Assembly: GCA_937901915.1 (NCBI GenBank)
Contig: CALGUD010000051.1
Coordinates: 1-44,558, forward strand
DNA: 44,558 nucleotides
Direction: 5' to 3'
DNA from: an uncultured Flavobacteriaceae bacterium
GTDB taxonomy: Bacteria; Bacteroidota; Bacteroidia; Flavobacteriales; Flavobacteriaceae
Positions 25,201 through 34,035 of this stretch are shown here, piece by piece (position 1 is the stretch's first letter; each line of letters begins with the position of its first letter). The notes under the pieces are model-generated. The model worked only from the letters and a program-made list of their open reading frames with translations, ran no database searches and was not told where the DNA came from. A program made the translations under genes and the position numbers.

Positions 25201-25216
25201 TATAAAGTACTGTTAC

Positions 25217-25891
25217 TTATACTTTAGATGCTTTAAGGGTAATAGTTAGTTCTATATCGTCATCTACAAACTTATCTCCTAAATCATCAAATACAGTTTT
25301 GGAACCGTAATTAACACCCCAGTCTGTTCTGTTGATTGTAAAAGGCTCACTGGTTACAGTGAGGATTTCCCCTTCCGTAGATACGGTTACTGGAAAAGAT
25401 ATATTCTTTTTCTCCCTTTTCATGGTGAGATTCCCGGAAAGGATGGTTTTTCCATCAGTTTCAGAAACACCTGTAATTTCAAAAGCGGCATTAGGATATT
25501 CGGTTACATTAAAAAAATGATCCTTCTTATCTTCAACAGTTCCCTTTAAATGCGCTTCCAGATCTTCTTTTCCATCACCGGGTTCTAAATCAGTTACAGT
25601 TATTGAATTCATATCAATGAGAAAAGAACCACTTTCTATTTGTCCGTTTTTCATAGAAATCGTACCTGATTCAATTGCAACGGTGCCGGTATGAGTACCG
25701 GTAGGCTTTGAGCCTTTCCAGTCTATTCTGCTGGCATCAGTTAAAGCTTTATATTTCTCTGATACAGCGCTTGTGGTGTCAACTATTTCCTTGGCTTCAG
25801 TAGCCTCAGTTTCATTTTTCTTTTCACCTTTACACGAAACGGTAAAAGCCGTTAAGGTTAGAATTATTGAAATTTTATAAAAAATCTTCAT
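25217..25891 (-). CDS. YceI-family lipoprotein
   Basis: I start at the ATG at 25891 because it gives a clean lipoprotein signal (MKIFYKISIILTLTAFTVSCKGE); the in-frame ATG at 25921 only adds ten residues ahead of it. The 224-residue product has a short acidic linker and then the YceI lipocalin-like barrel: SRIDWKGSKPTGTHTGTVAI, GSFLIDMNSITVTDL, KDHFFNVTEYPNAAFEIT, LTMKREKKNISFPV and FTINRTDWGVNYGSK. YceI proteins bind isoprenoid or other lipid ligands. No ligand is evident here. Confidence 0.93.
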   Translation of the reverse strand: MKIFYKISIILTLTAFTVSCKGEKKNETEATEAKEIVDTTSAVSEKYKALTDASRIDWKGSKPTGTHTGTVAIESGTISMKNGQIESGSFLIDMNSITVTDLEPGDGKEDLEAHLKGTVEDKKDHFFNVTEYPNAAFEITGVSETDGKTILSGNLTMKREKKNISFPVTVSTEGEILTVTSEPFTINRTDWGVNYGSKTVFDDLGDKFVDDDIELTITLKASKV

Positions 25892-25973
25892 GTTTAATTG
25901 TTTAATTAATTTATTTAACAAAATTAACTAATTTATCAACTTATTTCATAAAATTATGGTAAAAAAAATTTAA

Positions 25974-26013
25974 TGACATTTTGACATTTTAATTTAATTG
26001 GCAGTACTTTTGC
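25974..26013 (+). promoter_or_regulatory. grpE-dnaJ promoter: sigma-54-like and TAnnTTTG elements overlapping
   Basis: TTGGCA (25998) and TTGC (26010) are 6 bases apart and match the -24/-12 sigma-54 pattern TTGGCA-N6-TTGC. TACTTTTG (26005-26012) also matches the -7 consensus, with TTG at 25981-25983 (21-base gap). TGACATTT occurs twice in direct tandem at 25974-25989 and may be an operator. Confidence 0.5.
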
Positions 26014-26045
26014 CCTCTCAAAAATGATGTTTTAAAATTGACAAT

Positions 26046-26597
26046 ATGAGCAAAAAGAAAAAAGAAGATAAAGATGTTCTAACAGAAGAAAGTGTTCAGG
26101 ATTCTGTTAAGGATGTACAGGAAGATGTAGAAGAAGTTGAGGAAGTTGTAGCAGAAGAACAATTAAAGGAAGAACTTGCCAAAGAGAAAGATAAGTTCTT
26201 ACGTTTATTTGCCGAATTTGAAAATTATAAAAAAAGAACTGCCAAAGAGCGTATAGATTTATTTAAAACGGCCAATCAGGATGCTATTGTTTCCATGTTA
26301 CCTGTTTTAGATGATTTTGATCGGGCACTTGCCCAGATTTCAAAATCTGAAGATAAAGAACTGCTTAAAGGTGTGCAGTTAATAAGTGATAAATTTAGAA
26401 GTACACTAAAGGCCAAAGGTTTGGATATAGTAGAAGTTACTGAAGGGGATGATTTTGATTCTGAAATTCATGAAGCAATAACACAAATACCTGCACCTTC
26501 CGATGATTTAAAAGGGAAAGTTATTGATGTTGTTGAGAAGGGTTATAAGTTGGGAGATAAAATCATACGCCACCCTAAAGTGGTTGTCGGGCAGTAA
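26046..26597 (+). CDS. grpE: GrpE nucleotide-exchange factor
   Basis: The 183-residue protein frees ADP from DnaK. It has an acidic N-terminal tail, the long dimerisation coiled coil (EEQLKEELAKEKDKFLRLFA), FENYKKRTAKERIDLFK, and the C-terminal beta-wing (SEIHEAITQIPAPSDDLKGK, ending GYKLGDKIIRHPKVVVG). The start follows a promoter with sigma-54-like features. dnaJ begins 17 bases after the stop, making an operon. Confidence 0.97.
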   Translation: MSKKKKEDKDVLTEESVQDSVKDVQEDVEEVEEVVAEEQLKEELAKEKDKFLRLFAEFENYKKRTAKERIDLFKTANQDAIVSMLPVLDDFDRALAQISKSEDKELLKGVQLISDKFRSTLKAKGLDIVEVTEGDDFDSEIHEAITQIPAPSDDLKGKVIDVVEKGYKLGDKIIRHPKVVVGQ

Positions 26598-26614
26598 CCT
26601 ATTAAAAGAAATAT

Positions 26615-27733
26615 ATGAAACAGGATTATTACGAAATACTAGGTTTATCTAAAAATGCATCAAGCGCTGAAATAAAAAAAGCATATAGAAAAAAAGCCAT
26701 AGAATACCACCCAGATAAAAATCCGGGTGATAAAGAAGCTGAAGAAAAATTTAAAAAAGCAGCCGAAGCTTATGAGGTACTGAGTAATCCTGATAAAAGA
26801 GCCCGTTATGACCAATATGGTCATGCAGCATTTGACGGAGCTGGTGGATTTGGAGGAGGCGGAATGAATATGGAAGATATTTTCAGTCAGTTTGGAGATA
26901 TTTTTGGAAGTGCTTTTGGCGGTAGCTTTGGTGGTGGCTTTGGAGGCTTTGGTGGTGGAAGGGCGAGAATTAAGGGTAGCAATCTTCGTATTCGCGTAAA
27001 ACTTACTTTAGAGGAAATAGCCAATGGTGTTGAGAAAAAAGTAAAAGTCAGGAGAAAAATACAAGCTTTGGGGGTAACTTATAAAACCTGTCCTACATGT
27101 AACGGAGCAGGGCAAGTAACGAGGATCACCAATACTATTCTTGGGCGAATGCAAACCGCATCTACCTGTAATTCATGTGGAGGAGCGGGACAGATTATGG
27201 ACAAAAGACCTGCTGATGCTGATGCTCAGGGATTAAAAGTAGAAGAGGAGACAGTTTCTATAAAAATACCACCGGGAGTAGCCGATGGTATGCAACTTAA
27301 AGTAACGGGTAAAGGTAATGATGCCCCGGGAGACGGTATTCCGGGCGATCTTTTGGTGGCTATTGAAGAAATGGAACATTCAACACTAAAAAGAGAAGGT
27401 GATAACTTGCATTATGACCTGTATGTTAGTATCCCGGAAGCCATATTGGGAACTTCCAAAGAGATTGATACAGTAACCGGGAAGGTGAGGATAAAACTAG
27501 AAGAAGGAATTCAATCCGGAAAAATACTGAGGTTAAGAGGTAAAGGCATCCCGGATATTAATGGTTATGGCAATGGAGATTTATTGGTTCACGTAAATGT
27601 GTGGACACCCAAAACATTGTCAAAAGAACAAAGAGATTTCTTTGAGCGAATGGAAAAAGACGAAAACTTTATGCCAAAGCCTGAAAAAAGTGACAAGTCA
27701 TTTTTTGAAAAGGTTAAGGATATGTTTTCATAA
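26615..27733 (+). CDS. dnaJ: DnaJ co-chaperone with half zinc finger
   Basis: The 372-residue co-chaperone delivers substrates to DnaK. Seen: the J domain with YHPDKNPG (about 1-70), a Gly/Phe-rich linker (about 73-115) and two C-terminal beta domains. Standard DnaJ carries four CxxCxGxG motifs; here only two remain (CPTCNGAG and CNSCGGAG). The first is replaced by IQALGVTYK and the fourth by RPADADAQG. Zinc centre I (motifs 1 and 4) is therefore lost and centre II kept. I believe this is typical of flavobacteria. A J-protein of the CbpA class is excluded by the remaining finger. Confidence 0.95.
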   Translation: MKQDYYEILGLSKNASSAEIKKAYRKKAIEYHPDKNPGDKEAEEKFKKAAEAYEVLSNPDKRARYDQYGHAAFDGAGGFGGGGMNMEDIFSQFGDIFGSAFGGSFGGGFGGFGGGRARIKGSNLRIRVKLTLEEIANGVEKKVKVRRKIQALGVTYKTCPTCNGAGQVTRITNTILGRMQTASTCNSCGGAGQIMDKRPADADAQGLKVEEETVSIKIPPGVADGMQLKVTGKGNDAPGDGIPGDLLVAIEEMEHSTLKREGDNLHYDLYVSIPEAILGTSKEIDTVTGKVRIKLEEGIQSGKILRLRGKGIPDINGYGNGDLLVHVNVWTPKTLSKEQRDFFERMEKDENFMPKPEKSDKSFFEKVKDMFS

Positions 27734-27762
27734 TTTATTCTTTTCTATGTTCAAAAAAAAAG

Positions 27763-27860
27763 TATCTTTGTTATAACACTGGTTTTATACTGGTGTTATT
27801 TTTCTTTTTCATAGCAATTTTTTCCCATCCTTGATTCTTTTATTAAGGGTGGGTTTTTGT
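27763..27860 (+). ncRNA. Possible short transcript (~85 nt) after dnaJ
   Basis: TATCTTTG at 27763-27770 is a full -7 match. It is followed by a small inverted repeat (TAACAC 27774 / GTGTTA 27793) and, 55 bases further, a strong intrinsic terminator. No gene lies between. This may be an independent small RNA; alternatively the -7 match is chance and the terminator simply ends grpE-dnaJ. Confidence 0.35.
27824..27860 (+). terminator. Intrinsic terminator downstream of dnaJ
   Basis: CCCATCCTT and AAGGGTGGG form a 9-bp stem (one G-U) around a 12-base loop, followed by TTTTTG. Confidence 0.85.
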
Positions 27861-27941
27861 TTATAAAAACCTTTGAAGATTCTTAAATAATACTTCTTAA
27901 AAATAAACTCAATATCCATAATTCATTTAAACCTATTTCAA

Positions 27942-27949
27942 TATCTTTG
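27942..27949 (+). promoter_or_regulatory. -7 promoter element of the ABC exporter operon
   Basis: TATCTTTG matches TAnnTTTG and places transcription start near 27956, just before the start codon. No clear -33 TTG is seen at the usual distance. Confidence 0.5.
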
Positions 27950-27966
27950 AGTAAACTGTTATGATT

Positions 27967-28893
27967 ATGAATAATTTATTGGTTGCAGAAAATGTTACCA
28001 AAAAATATGGGAATTATACCGCACTTAACAATATTTCAATTGAAGTACCGAAAGGAAAAATATTTGGACTCTTAGGTCCCAACGGAGCAGGGAAAACCTC
28101 ACTTATCCGGATCATTAATCAGATCATATATCCGGATAAAGGTCAGATTTTGTTTAAAGGGGAGCCACTGCATCCAAAGCATATATCTGCAATTGGGTAT
28201 TTGCCTGAGGAAAGAGGCTTATATAAAAGTATGAAAGTAGGGGAGCAGGCTATTTACCTCGCCCAGTTAAAAGGATTAAGTAAAGTAGAGGCAAAAAATC
28301 GTCTTAAATATTGGTTTGAGCGTTTGGATATTAATGATTGGTGGAATAAAAAAGTTCAGGAATTATCAAAAGGAATGGCACAAAAAGTCCAGTTCATTGT
28401 TACAGTATTACATGAACCGGAACTGCTTATTTTTGATGAACCTTTCAGCGGTTTCGATCCAATAAATGCCGACCTGATAAAAGACGAAATAATTAACTTA
28501 AAAAATAACGGGGCCACTGTTATTTTTTCAACCCATAGAATGGAATCCATCGAAGAACTCTGTGATCATATAGCCCTGATAAATAAATCAAAAAAAATCC
28601 TGGATGGAAAACTGACAGATATAAAACGTCATTACAAAAATAACGTATTTGAAATAGGACTGGAATCTAATGATAAACATAGGCTCAAAGACGAACTTTC
28701 AGAAAAATTTTTAGTTTCTGATACTGATTTCAAAAGTATAGGGGAGGAACTTAAACTAAAAATCCAACTTCAAAATGGACATACCCCAAACGATTTGCTT
28801 AATTATCTTAGTAGTAAAGCCCAGGTTGTACATTTTGTTGAAGTTATACCTAGTGTAAATGATATTTTTATTAAAGCGGTAAAAAACGATTAG
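27967..28893 (+). CDS. ABC-2 type transporter ATP-binding protein (NatA-like)
   Basis: The ATPase has Walker A GLLGPNGAGKTSLIR, the Q-loop/YLPEERGLY segment typical of NatA-type exporters, the signature LSKGMAQKVQ, Walker B LLIFDEPFSGFDP and the switch histidine in FSTHRM. About 70 further residues follow the fold. I favour the second ATG (MNNLLVAENV), since homologues start there; 27961 adds two residues. The permease begins one base after its stop. Substrate is unknown; Na+ efflux is the NatAB precedent only. Confidence 0.93.
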   Translation: MNNLLVAENVTKKYGNYTALNNISIEVPKGKIFGLLGPNGAGKTSLIRIINQIIYPDKGQILFKGEPLHPKHISAIGYLPEERGLYKSMKVGEQAIYLAQLKGLSKVEAKNRLKYWFERLDINDWWNKKVQELSKGMAQKVQFIVTVLHEPELLIFDEPFSGFDPINADLIKDEIINLKNNGATVIFSTHRMESIEELCDHIALINKSKKILDGKLTDIKRHYKNNVFEIGLESNDKHRLKDELSEKFLVSDTDFKSIGEELKLKIQLQNGHTPNDLLNYLSSKAQVVHFVEVIPSVNDIFIKAVKND

Positions 28894-28894
28894 C

Positions 28895-30205
28895 ATGAGA
28901 AATTTCTTTTTGATACTTAAAAGAGAATACTTGGTTAAGATCAAAAACAAATCATTTATATTAATGACCTTTTTGATTCCGCTAATTTTTTTAGCTTTAT
29001 TCAGCCTGGTTGCATACTTATCTAAGTTAAATAACAGCGAAGTAAAAACAATTGCTGTTTTAGACGAATCATCTCAATTTTTTAATGAATTTGAAAATGA
29101 TATTTATACTAATTATCAAATTTTAGAGAATGTTACGCTGGCAGATGCAAAAAAAATGATTCAGGATGGAAACTCTTATGGTTTACTTTATATTCCCGAT
29201 GTAGCTCCAGATAATTTTGCAGATAAAATTCAGTTTTTTTCAAAAGAATCCCCATCCATGTCTGTTGTTAACGGATTTACAAAGAAAATTGAGAAAAGAA
29301 TTTTCGATGCCAATCTAAAAAAGCTAGGGGTAGATGCCTCAATGATAGAAGCTTCCAAAGTTTATGTTAATATTTCTTTTGAAGACTTTTCAGGGGAAAA
29401 ATCTTCGGAACGTGGAAACTTGTTGAAACTTATTTTTGGAGGTGCCGCAGGATATTTGCTGATGATGTTTATTATCATTTACGGCAATATGATCATGCGG
29501 AGTGTCATAGAAGAAAAAACAAGCAGGATTGTAGAAATCATCATATCCTCAGTAAAACCTATTCAGTTAATGCTGGGTAAAATCGTTGGAACCTCCTTAG
29601 CAGGTATTACACAATTTTTAATATGGACTTTTGTGGGCATGATATTGATGCTTGTGGCCTCAATGATTTTTGGAGTTGACTTAGCAGTTATGAAGTCCCC
29701 CCAAAATGAAATGTTGATGCAGGCTGCTGCTAATGATAAAGCAGATCAGGCAATAACTTCTTTAATGATAGAGTTATTTAAATTACCTTTAACCGAACTT
29801 ATAATTTCGTTTATTATTTATTTTTTGGGAGGTTATTTGCTTTACAGTTCTATGTATGCTACTATTGGGGCCGCTGTAGATAATGAGACCGATACTCAGC
29901 AATTTTTATTTCCGGTTATGGTACCTTTAATGTTGGCAGTCTATGTAGGTATTTTTACTGTAATTGAAGACCCGCATGGTACGGTATCTACCGTATTTTC
30001 ATTTATTCCCTTTACCTCTCCCATAGTAATGCTTATGCGTATTCCTTTTGGTGTTCCGGGATGGCAAATTGCGGTTTCTGTTTTATTATTATATCTTACC
30101 TTTATAGGAGCCTTATGGTTTGCATCAAAAATTTATAAAGTAGGGATTCTTATGTATGGAAAAAAACCTACATATAGAGAACTATACAGATGGTTTAAAT
30201 ATTGA
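28895..30205 (+). CDS. ABC-2 family permease (NatB-like)
   Basis: The 436-residue protein has one N-terminal helix (IKNKSFILMTFLIPLIFLALFS), a large extracytoplasmic domain of about 140 residues, and five or six helices in the second half. The motif VIEEKTSRIVEIIISSVKP is characteristic of ABC-2 exporters of the NatB/DUF3526-like group. It pairs with the ATPase directly upstream (1-base gap) and its TGA is one base before the MscS start. Confidence 0.92.
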   Translation: MRNFFLILKREYLVKIKNKSFILMTFLIPLIFLALFSLVAYLSKLNNSEVKTIAVLDESSQFFNEFENDIYTNYQILENVTLADAKKMIQDGNSYGLLYIPDVAPDNFADKIQFFSKESPSMSVVNGFTKKIEKRIFDANLKKLGVDASMIEASKVYVNISFEDFSGEKSSERGNLLKLIFGGAAGYLLMMFIIIYGNMIMRSVIEEKTSRIVEIIISSVKPIQLMLGKIVGTSLAGITQFLIWTFVGMILMLVASMIFGVDLAVMKSPQNEMLMQAAANDKADQAITSLMIELFKLPLTELIISFIIYFLGGYLLYSSMYATIGAAVDNETDTQQFLFPVMVPLMLAVYVGIFTVIEDPHGTVSTVFSFIPFTSPIVMLMRIPFGVPGWQIAVSVLLLYLTFIGALWFASKIYKVGILMYGKKPTYRELYRWFKY

Positions 30206-30206
30206 T

Positions 30207-31084
30207 ATGGAAGAAATAGAAATGGTTAAAACAAGTGTGTGGGAGAGCATAAAGAATTTCCTGGGCATGGTTATTTATTCTAATAAGGATGAATCTATTG
30301 TTATAACGGTCGGCTTGGTAATTCTCATTATAGTAGTCCTCATAATCACCTCAATTGTTTTGGGATTATTACAAAGATTCTTATCAAGAAAACTTCCGAT
30401 ACAGAATAAAAGAAAGTTTACACCCATATTTTCTTTCACAAAATGGATTATATACCTCATTGTAATACTTGTAACCTTTAACTCCATAGGGATAAATGTT
30501 ACAGCCATCTTCGCAGCTTCTGCTGTTTTACTTGTAGGTGTCGGATTGGCCTTACAAACATTCTTTCAGGATTTGCTTGCCGGAGCATTTATTTTAATGG
30601 ACCAAACGGTTCATGTTGGTGATATTATTGAGATTGAAGATAAAGTGAGCAGGATTACAGCAATAAATTTAAGAACCACGAGAGCTGTGACCAGGGATAA
30701 TAAAGTATTGATTATGCCTAACCATAAATATCTGACGTCCAGTTTATATAATTGGACCCAGAATGACAACCGGATCAGGGAAAGCGTTACTGTAGGGGTA
30801 GCTTATGGTAGTGATGTACAGTTAGTAAAAAATTACTTTTGGAAGCCGCTAAATCTCACCCAAAAGTTATAGAGCCTGGTGAACCAATAGTAATTTTCTC
30901 TGACTTTGGAGATAGTGCCTTGATATTTAAAATTATTTTCACAATAGATGATGGTTTTGAAAGATTTCTTATTCAAAGTGATATCAGGTTTGAAATAGAT
31001 AGGTTATTTCGAAAAAATAATATTACAATCCCTTTCCCTCAACGAGACGTACATATGTATACGAGTATAGATAAAAAAGAGTAA
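30207..31084 (+). pseudogene. MscS-family mechanosensitive channel, single frameshift
   Basis: Two frames together give one MscS-type channel of about 292 residues. The first (30207-30872) has three membrane helices and the pore/beta core (LLVGVGLALQTFFQDLLAGAF, VGDIIEIEDKVSRITAINLRTT, VLIMPNHKYLTSSLYNWT). The second, one base back, supplies the C-terminal domain (EAAKSHPKVIEPGEPIVIF to ITIPFPQRDVHMYTS). The break is at the A-run 30827-30832: with seven A instead of six the frame reads VQLVKKLLLEAAKSHP. It may be a sequencing error, a real mutation, or -1 slippage at A-AAA-AAT. The ATG at 30207 is preferred over 30156, which overlaps the permease. Confidence 0.85.
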
Positions 31085-31094
31085 AAATGCTTAT

Positions 31095-31982
31095 ATGGAA
31101 AGGATAAAATCAATAATTTTTATACTATTTATATTATTTACGTCTACTATTTACACACAAACCAGTGACTTGTTTCGCGTAGAATACACATACTTTCCCC
31201 AGTCAGATTCTGATAACACCTTCAGGCGGTTCAGAGCTTTTCTTAATGCGCCAATTAAAATCGGCGAGGATAGTTATCTGGTACCGGGATTTGAGTACCG
31301 TAATATAAATATGAAATTAAGGGACGAATTTACCTTTGTGACTAATGATAAAGAACGTTTTCAGTCATTAAATCCCTCTTTGGGTTATACATGGAAAATG
31401 AAAAATGACTGGCGGTATGCTGTTAAAGCAGGAATTATTATAACTTCTAACTTTAATGACAAATTAACCCGTGATGATTATGTTTTTGAGGGTGAAGCAT
31501 TTTTAATAAAAGATAAAACCGACCTGGAATTAACCGAACAGACTAAACCCTGGAGATTAATACTGGGTATAAACTATTCCACAATTTCGGGCCGCCCGTA
31601 TCCCTTGCCTATTATTAATTATTTCAGGAGGTTTCATCCCGACTGGACCTTTACCTTGGGTGCGCCAAAATCTAATTTGAAGTATCATTTTAATGAAAAG
31701 CACATTTTGCAGGGTTTTATTACCCTCGATGGTTTTTATGCAAATATTCAGGATGATATTAACTTACCGGATGGAGGTATTGGTTCTACCATTTCAATGA
31801 CTACTTTACTCTCAGGTTTAGGCTATGAATATTATTTTACTGATCATCTTTTATTATATTTATACGCTGGGCACACAATTATAAATGATATCAGGCTGCG
31901 TGACGATGATGGTGATGATGTGCTTACTATTAATGATACAAACAGCTTTTACGGAAGAACAGGAATCAGATTTAAATTTTAA
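31095..31982 (+). CDS. Outer-membrane beta-barrel-like protein (DUF6268-like)
   Basis: The 295-residue protein has a signal peptide (MERIKSIIFILFILFTSTIYTQ) and alternating strand-like segments (FRVEYTYFPQSD, YLVPGFEYRNINMKL, LLYLYAGHTIINDIRL) ending in F-K-F, as expected of an outer-membrane barrel. The layout resembles the DUF6268 group; function is unknown. It lies 10 bases after the channel gene and 3 before the response regulator, so all belong to one operon. Confidence 0.8.
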   Translation: MERIKSIIFILFILFTSTIYTQTSDLFRVEYTYFPQSDSDNTFRRFRAFLNAPIKIGEDSYLVPGFEYRNINMKLRDEFTFVTNDKERFQSLNPSLGYTWKMKNDWRYAVKAGIIITSNFNDKLTRDDYVFEGEAFLIKDKTDLELTEQTKPWRLILGINYSTISGRPYPLPIINYFRRFHPDWTFTLGAPKSNLKYHFNEKHILQGFITLDGFYANIQDDINLPDGGIGSTISMTTLLSGLGYEYYFTDHLLLYLYAGHTIINDIRLRDDDGDDVLTINDTNSFYGRTGIRFKF

Positions 31983-31985
31983 AGA

Positions 31986-33149
31986 ATGCCTAAAATACTT
32001 ATTATAGAAGACGAAGCTGCAATTCGACGTGTGCTAGTTAAAATTCTTTCAGAAGAAAATGAAAAATATATAGTTGAAGAAGCCGAAGATGGGTTATCAG
32101 GTATAGAAAAGATTAAACAGGCCGATTATGATTTGGTTCTTTGTGATATAAAAATGCCAAAAATGGATGGTGTCGAAGTACTTGAGGCTGCAAAAAGTAT
32201 AAAACCTGAAGTTCCGTTCGTTATGATCTCCGGACATGGGGATTTAGATACTGCAGTAAATACAATGCGGTTGGGAGCCTTTGATTATATATCCAAGCCA
32301 CCTGATTTAAACAGGCTCTTAAATACCGTTAGAAATGCACTGGATAGAAAAGAACTGGTAGTTGAAAATAAACTGCTTAAGAAAAAAGTCAGCAAGAATT
32401 ACGAAATGGTGGGCAATAGTAAAGCTATTTCGCAGATTAAAGAAATGATTGAAAAAGTGGCCCCTACCGATGCACGTGTAATGATCACAGGCCCTAATGG
32501 AACAGGTAAAGAACTGGTAGCACATTGGCTACATGAAAAAAGTGACAGATCAAAAGCGCCCATGGTAGAGGTAAACTGCGCGGCAATTCCTTCAGAGCTG
32601 ATAGAAAGTGAGCTTTTTGGGCATGTAAAAGGGGCATTTACATCGGCAGTTAAAGACAGGGCAGGTAAATTTGAAACCGCGAATGGTGGAACCATATTCC
32701 TAGATGAAATTGGCGATATGAGTCTTTCTGCACAGGCCAAGGTATTACGCGCACTCCAGGAAAATAAAATATCGAGGGTAGGGAGTGATAAAGACATAAG
32801 TGTTGATGTAAGGGTAATAACGGCAACAAATAAAGATCTCAAAAAAGAAATTGAAAACGGCAAGTTTAGAGAAGACCTGTATCATCGGTTGGCTGTAATA
32901 CTAATAAAAGTACCGGCTCTTAACGACAGGAGAGAAGATATACCCATACTTATTGACTATTTTTCAAATAAAATAGCCGAGGAGCAAGGCAATACGCCAA
33001 AGAAGTTTACCAGTAAAGCTGTGAAGTTACTCCAGGAATATGACTGGACAGGCAATATACGTGAATTACGGAATGTGGTTGAAAGGCTTATTATTTTGGG
33101 AGAGAAAGAGGTGTCTGAAGATGATGTAAAACTATTTGCCAGTAAATAA
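31986..33149 (+). CDS. Sigma-54-type response regulator without DNA-binding domain
   Basis: The 387-residue protein has a receiver domain (acidic pocket E9/D10, phospho-acceptor Asp54 in LVLCDIKMP) and then an AAA+ domain with Walker A GPNGTGKE (169-176), Walker B GGTIFLDEIGD (234-244) and REDLYHRLAV. The sigma-54 contact loop reads GAFTSA (216-221) instead of GAFTGA. The protein ends at EDDVKLFASK soon after the NIRELRNVVERL segment, so the Fis-type helix-turn-helix of NtrC relatives is absent. It would need to act from solution or through a partner. A histidine kinase is not seen nearby. Confidence 0.92.
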   Translation: MPKILIIEDEAAIRRVLVKILSEENEKYIVEEAEDGLSGIEKIKQADYDLVLCDIKMPKMDGVEVLEAAKSIKPEVPFVMISGHGDLDTAVNTMRLGAFDYISKPPDLNRLLNTVRNALDRKELVVENKLLKKKVSKNYEMVGNSKAISQIKEMIEKVAPTDARVMITGPNGTGKELVAHWLHEKSDRSKAPMVEVNCAAIPSELIESELFGHVKGAFTSAVKDRAGKFETANGGTIFLDEIGDMSLSAQAKVLRALQENKISRVGSDKDISVDVRVITATNKDLKKEIENGKFREDLYHRLAVILIKVPALNDRREDIPILIDYFSNKIAEEQGNTPKKFTSKAVKLLQEYDWTGNIRELRNVVERLIILGEKEVSEDDVKLFASK

Positions 33150-33150
33150 A

Positions 33151-33170
33151 TTGGGAGGCTAAAGCCCCCC
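33151..33170. terminator. Short GC-rich hairpin between converging genes
   Basis: GGGAGGC and GCCCCCC pair around 4 bases, better on the minus strand where the odd pair is G-U. It may terminate either gene. Confidence 0.5.
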
Positions 33171-33192
33171 ATTTCTTATATTTTATTTTATA

Positions 33193-34035
33193 TTATTTAC
33201 ATTTTTGATATTGGCTTAAAGCACTGTTAAGAACTTCAATGGTTTTATTCATATAAAACAATTTTGTTTGCTCAAGACTTTCATTTTGTAGCGCATCATT
33301 GTTTCGGAGATATGAGTTATTATTTGATAAATTAACATTTGCACAATTATATGTATCAAACAAATTACTGAGAGCTCTTTCCAAATTCTGTATAGCAGCT
33401 TCACTGTCTGCTTTTAATTTTATCTGGTTTTGAAGTTCAATTTCCCTGTTTTGAACCATTTGTTGTTTTAATTGTTCTTGCTTGCGTATTTGCTCTTCCA
33501 GTTTTTTCTGTTCTTCCAAAAGTTGTTGTCGCTTTTGTTCCAGGGTTAATTGTTGTTTTTGTATAGATTCTGTTTCTGCACTGATCAAAGCATCATTTTC
33601 CACAGCCGTGGAAATATCACTCGTATCGGTGGTGGTTGTTTCAGATGGGGTGTAACTGGAAGAAAAACCTGATTCATTACATATAGAAATAGCATCAATT
33701 AACGTGCGTGCATTTTCCAAAGCTTTTTTACAAAAGTACCTTCCGGTTTCCCATTTATCAGGGTTAATTGCACTTTGACTATTCTGCACACCTTCATAAA
33801 CAGCATCAGAAGCAGTCTGGCAATTACAACCTTGTAAGGACTCCTGAGTCTCAGAAAAAGCTTCATAGGCTCTTTCCGCAAAATACATTTGATGATCAAA
33901 ATTATCCGCTTTTAAAGCCTTTTGAATATGCAAAAGGGCATAAGATGCTTTAGAGTACGCTTTTTCACATGAAGTGTTCTGAGCTTGCAGAACTACCGGA
34001 ATAAATAAGGTAAGAAAAAAAATAACCTTTTTCAT
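33193..34035 (-). CDS. Secreted coiled-coil protein (hypothetical)
   Basis: I choose the ATG at 34035 because it begins a good signal peptide (MKKVIFFLTLFIPVVLQAQ); the in-frame ATG at 34104 would add 23 residues ahead of it. The 280-residue product has an N-terminal helical region with six Cys, then a Gln/Glu-rich coiled coil (about 150-220, EQKRQQLLEEQKKLEEQIRK) and a short C-terminal helical part. Proteins of this look are common in flavobacteria with no known function. It has its own promoter region, divergent from PPK2. Confidence 0.8.
   Translation of the reverse strand: MKKVIFFLTLFIPVVLQAQNTSCEKAYSKASYALLHIQKALKADNFDHQMYFAERAYEAFSETQESLQGCNCQTASDAVYEGVQNSQSAINPDKWETGRYFCKKALENARTLIDAISICNESGFSSSYTPSETTTTDTSDISTAVENDALISAETESIQKQQLTLEQKRQQLLEEQKKLEEQIRKQEQLKQQMVQNREIELQNQIKLKADSEAAIQNLERALSNLFDTYNCANVNLSNNNSYLRNNDALQNESLEQTKLFYMNKTIEVLNSALSQYQKCK

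Noticed and set aside
32399..32863. Minus-strand 154-codon frame opposite the AAA+ regulator
   Set aside because: It is the shadow of a conserved AAA+ coding region, with Ser-rich low-complexity translation.
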